In this document: positions 63,252-64,000 of the stretch, piece by piece
Position numbering within the stretch: the stretch's first letter is position 1
Layout of the letters: every line of letters starts with the position of its first letter
From: Frischella japonica
GTDB taxonomy: Bacteria > Pseudomonadota > Gammaproteobacteria > Enterobacterales > Orbaceae
Assembly (NCBI RefSeq): GCF_014489845.1
Contig: NZ_JABURY010000019.1
Coordinates: forward strand, 124,001 to 188,000
Direction: 5' to 3'
Length of the DNA stretch: 64,000 nt
Position numbers and translations under genes: made by a program
The notes under the pieces: model-generated
Database searches by the model: none
The model's input: only the letters and a program-made list of their open reading frames with translations
What the model was told of the DNA's origin: nothing

Positions 63252-64000
63252 ATGCAAAATACATTATCTCAAACTTATTATCAACGTTTTGGTGGAATTG
63301 CACGTTTATATGGCGAAGCGGCACTCACGGCATTTGCAAACGCACATATCGGTGTTATTGGTATTGGCGGCGTTGGTTCATGGGTAGCTGAATCATTAGC
63401 GCGAAGTGGGATCGGTGAAATAACCTTAATTGATATGGATGATGTTTGTATTACCAATACCAATCGGCAAATTCATGCCTTAAGAAATAATATCGGCCAG
63501 GCCAAAACTGAAGTGATGGCACAACGCATACAGCAGATCAACCCAGAATGTCGAGTCCACTGTATTGATGATTTTATTACTCAAGAAAATGTAACAGAGT
63601 ACTTAGGTTCACAACAAGCTCCCAAATTTCAATATATTATTGATGCGATTGATTCAGTGCGTGACAAAGCTGCCGTTTTAGCCTATTGTCGCCGTAACAA
63701 ATTAAAAGTTATTACTATCGGCGGAGCTGGTGGTCAAAAAGACCCAACTAAAATTCAAATAAGTGATTTAGCTAAAACAATACAAGACCCTCTGGCGGCT
63801 AAATTACGCGAACAATTAAAAAACCGATATAAATTAACCAAAGACAGCAAGGGTAAATATGGTATTCCTTGCGTTTTTTCTGTTGAACAATTGACTTATC
63901 CTGCGGCTAATGGTCAAACGTGTTTGACCAAAAATCAAGCACAAGGTATCAAAAAAATGGACTGTGCCTCTGGATTCGGTGCAATTACTAATGTAACAGC
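63252..64000 (+). CDS. tcdA: tRNA threonylcarbamoyladenosine dehydratase TcdA, partial
   Basis: TcdA (CsdL/YgdL) dehydrates t6A37 of tRNA to the cyclic ct6A form with ATP. The gene starts at the ATG at 63252 and runs off the right edge; 249 codons are visible. It is an E1-like Rossmann enzyme: SQTYYQRFGGIARLYG, the nucleotide loop HIGVIGIGGVGSWVAESLAR, then LIDMDDVCITNTNRQIHA, and DAIDSVRDKAAV. All are as in the family. The upstream exported orphan is a separate unit. Confidence 0.93.
   Translation, partial: MQNTLSQTYYQRFGGIARLYGEAALTAFANAHIGVIGIGGVGSWVAESLARSGIGEITLIDMDDVCITNTNRQIHALRNNIGQAKTEVMAQRIQQINPECRVHCIDDFITQENVTEYLGSQQAPKFQYIIDAIDSVRDKAAVLAYCRRNKLKVITIGGAGGQKDPTKIQISDLAKTIQDPLAAKLREQLKNRYKLTKDSKGKYGIPCVFSVEQLTYPAANGQTCLTKNQAQGIKKMDCASGFGAITNVT

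Overview
This is an AT-rich chromosomal window from a gammaproteobacterium. The housekeeping proteins (RpoB, RpoC, Crp, AroK, GyrB, DnaA, L7/L12, RdgC) read like those of Enterobacterales and Pasteurellales. The low G+C, the rearranged gene order and the many surface and sugar-uptake genes suggest the order Orbales (Gilliamella or a relative). That placement is an inference from gene content, not a database result.

Layout. Bases 1-5895 (minus strand) hold the envelope-biogenesis run uppS-cdsA-rseP-bamA-skp; skp runs off the left edge. Crp and a YheU-family protein follow. Bases 7136-18240 carry the transcription and translation cluster rplK-rplA-rplJ-rplL-rpoB-rpoC with a recognisable L10 leader, the rplL-rpoB attenuator and an rplK promoter and leader. 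secE and nusG, the usual upstream neighbours, are absent; an exported lectin-like protein gene sits there instead. ubiD, a gene relic and the thiamine-salvage operon thiM-thiE-thiD with a TPP riboswitch come next (20007-24427).

Bases 24632-27989 (plus strand) hold kdsD, aroK, a DamX-like SPOR protein and dam, with aroB missing from its usual place. Bases 28091-32736 hold a RhtB-type exporter, a membrane phosphoglycerol-transferase-like sulfatase-fold enzyme divergent from an MJ1255-type glycosyltransferase, folA and a CHY zinc-finger protein. After a relic-bearing gap there is a sugar-uptake locus (33923-41180): a ribose-type ABC importer, an unrecognised 467-residue protein, a PfkB-family kinase and a divergent GntR/LacI-hybrid regulator. 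This is the best candidate here for an undescribed catabolic system.

Bases 41835-50588 carry argO-like, gsp, proC, a DUF2628 membrane protein, a LysR regulator, an orphan S24-type repressor without its catalytic dyad, and a UbiF-like hydroxylase. Bases 50648-56740 (minus) hold dnaA-dnaN-recF-gyrB. ompA, rdgC, a MipA/OmpV porin-like gene, glnS, an exported orphan and the start of tcdA complete the window.

I found no rRNA, tRNA, CRISPR array or intact mobile element. Several long intergenic gaps contain short in-frame relics of dead genes, consistent with ongoing gene loss.
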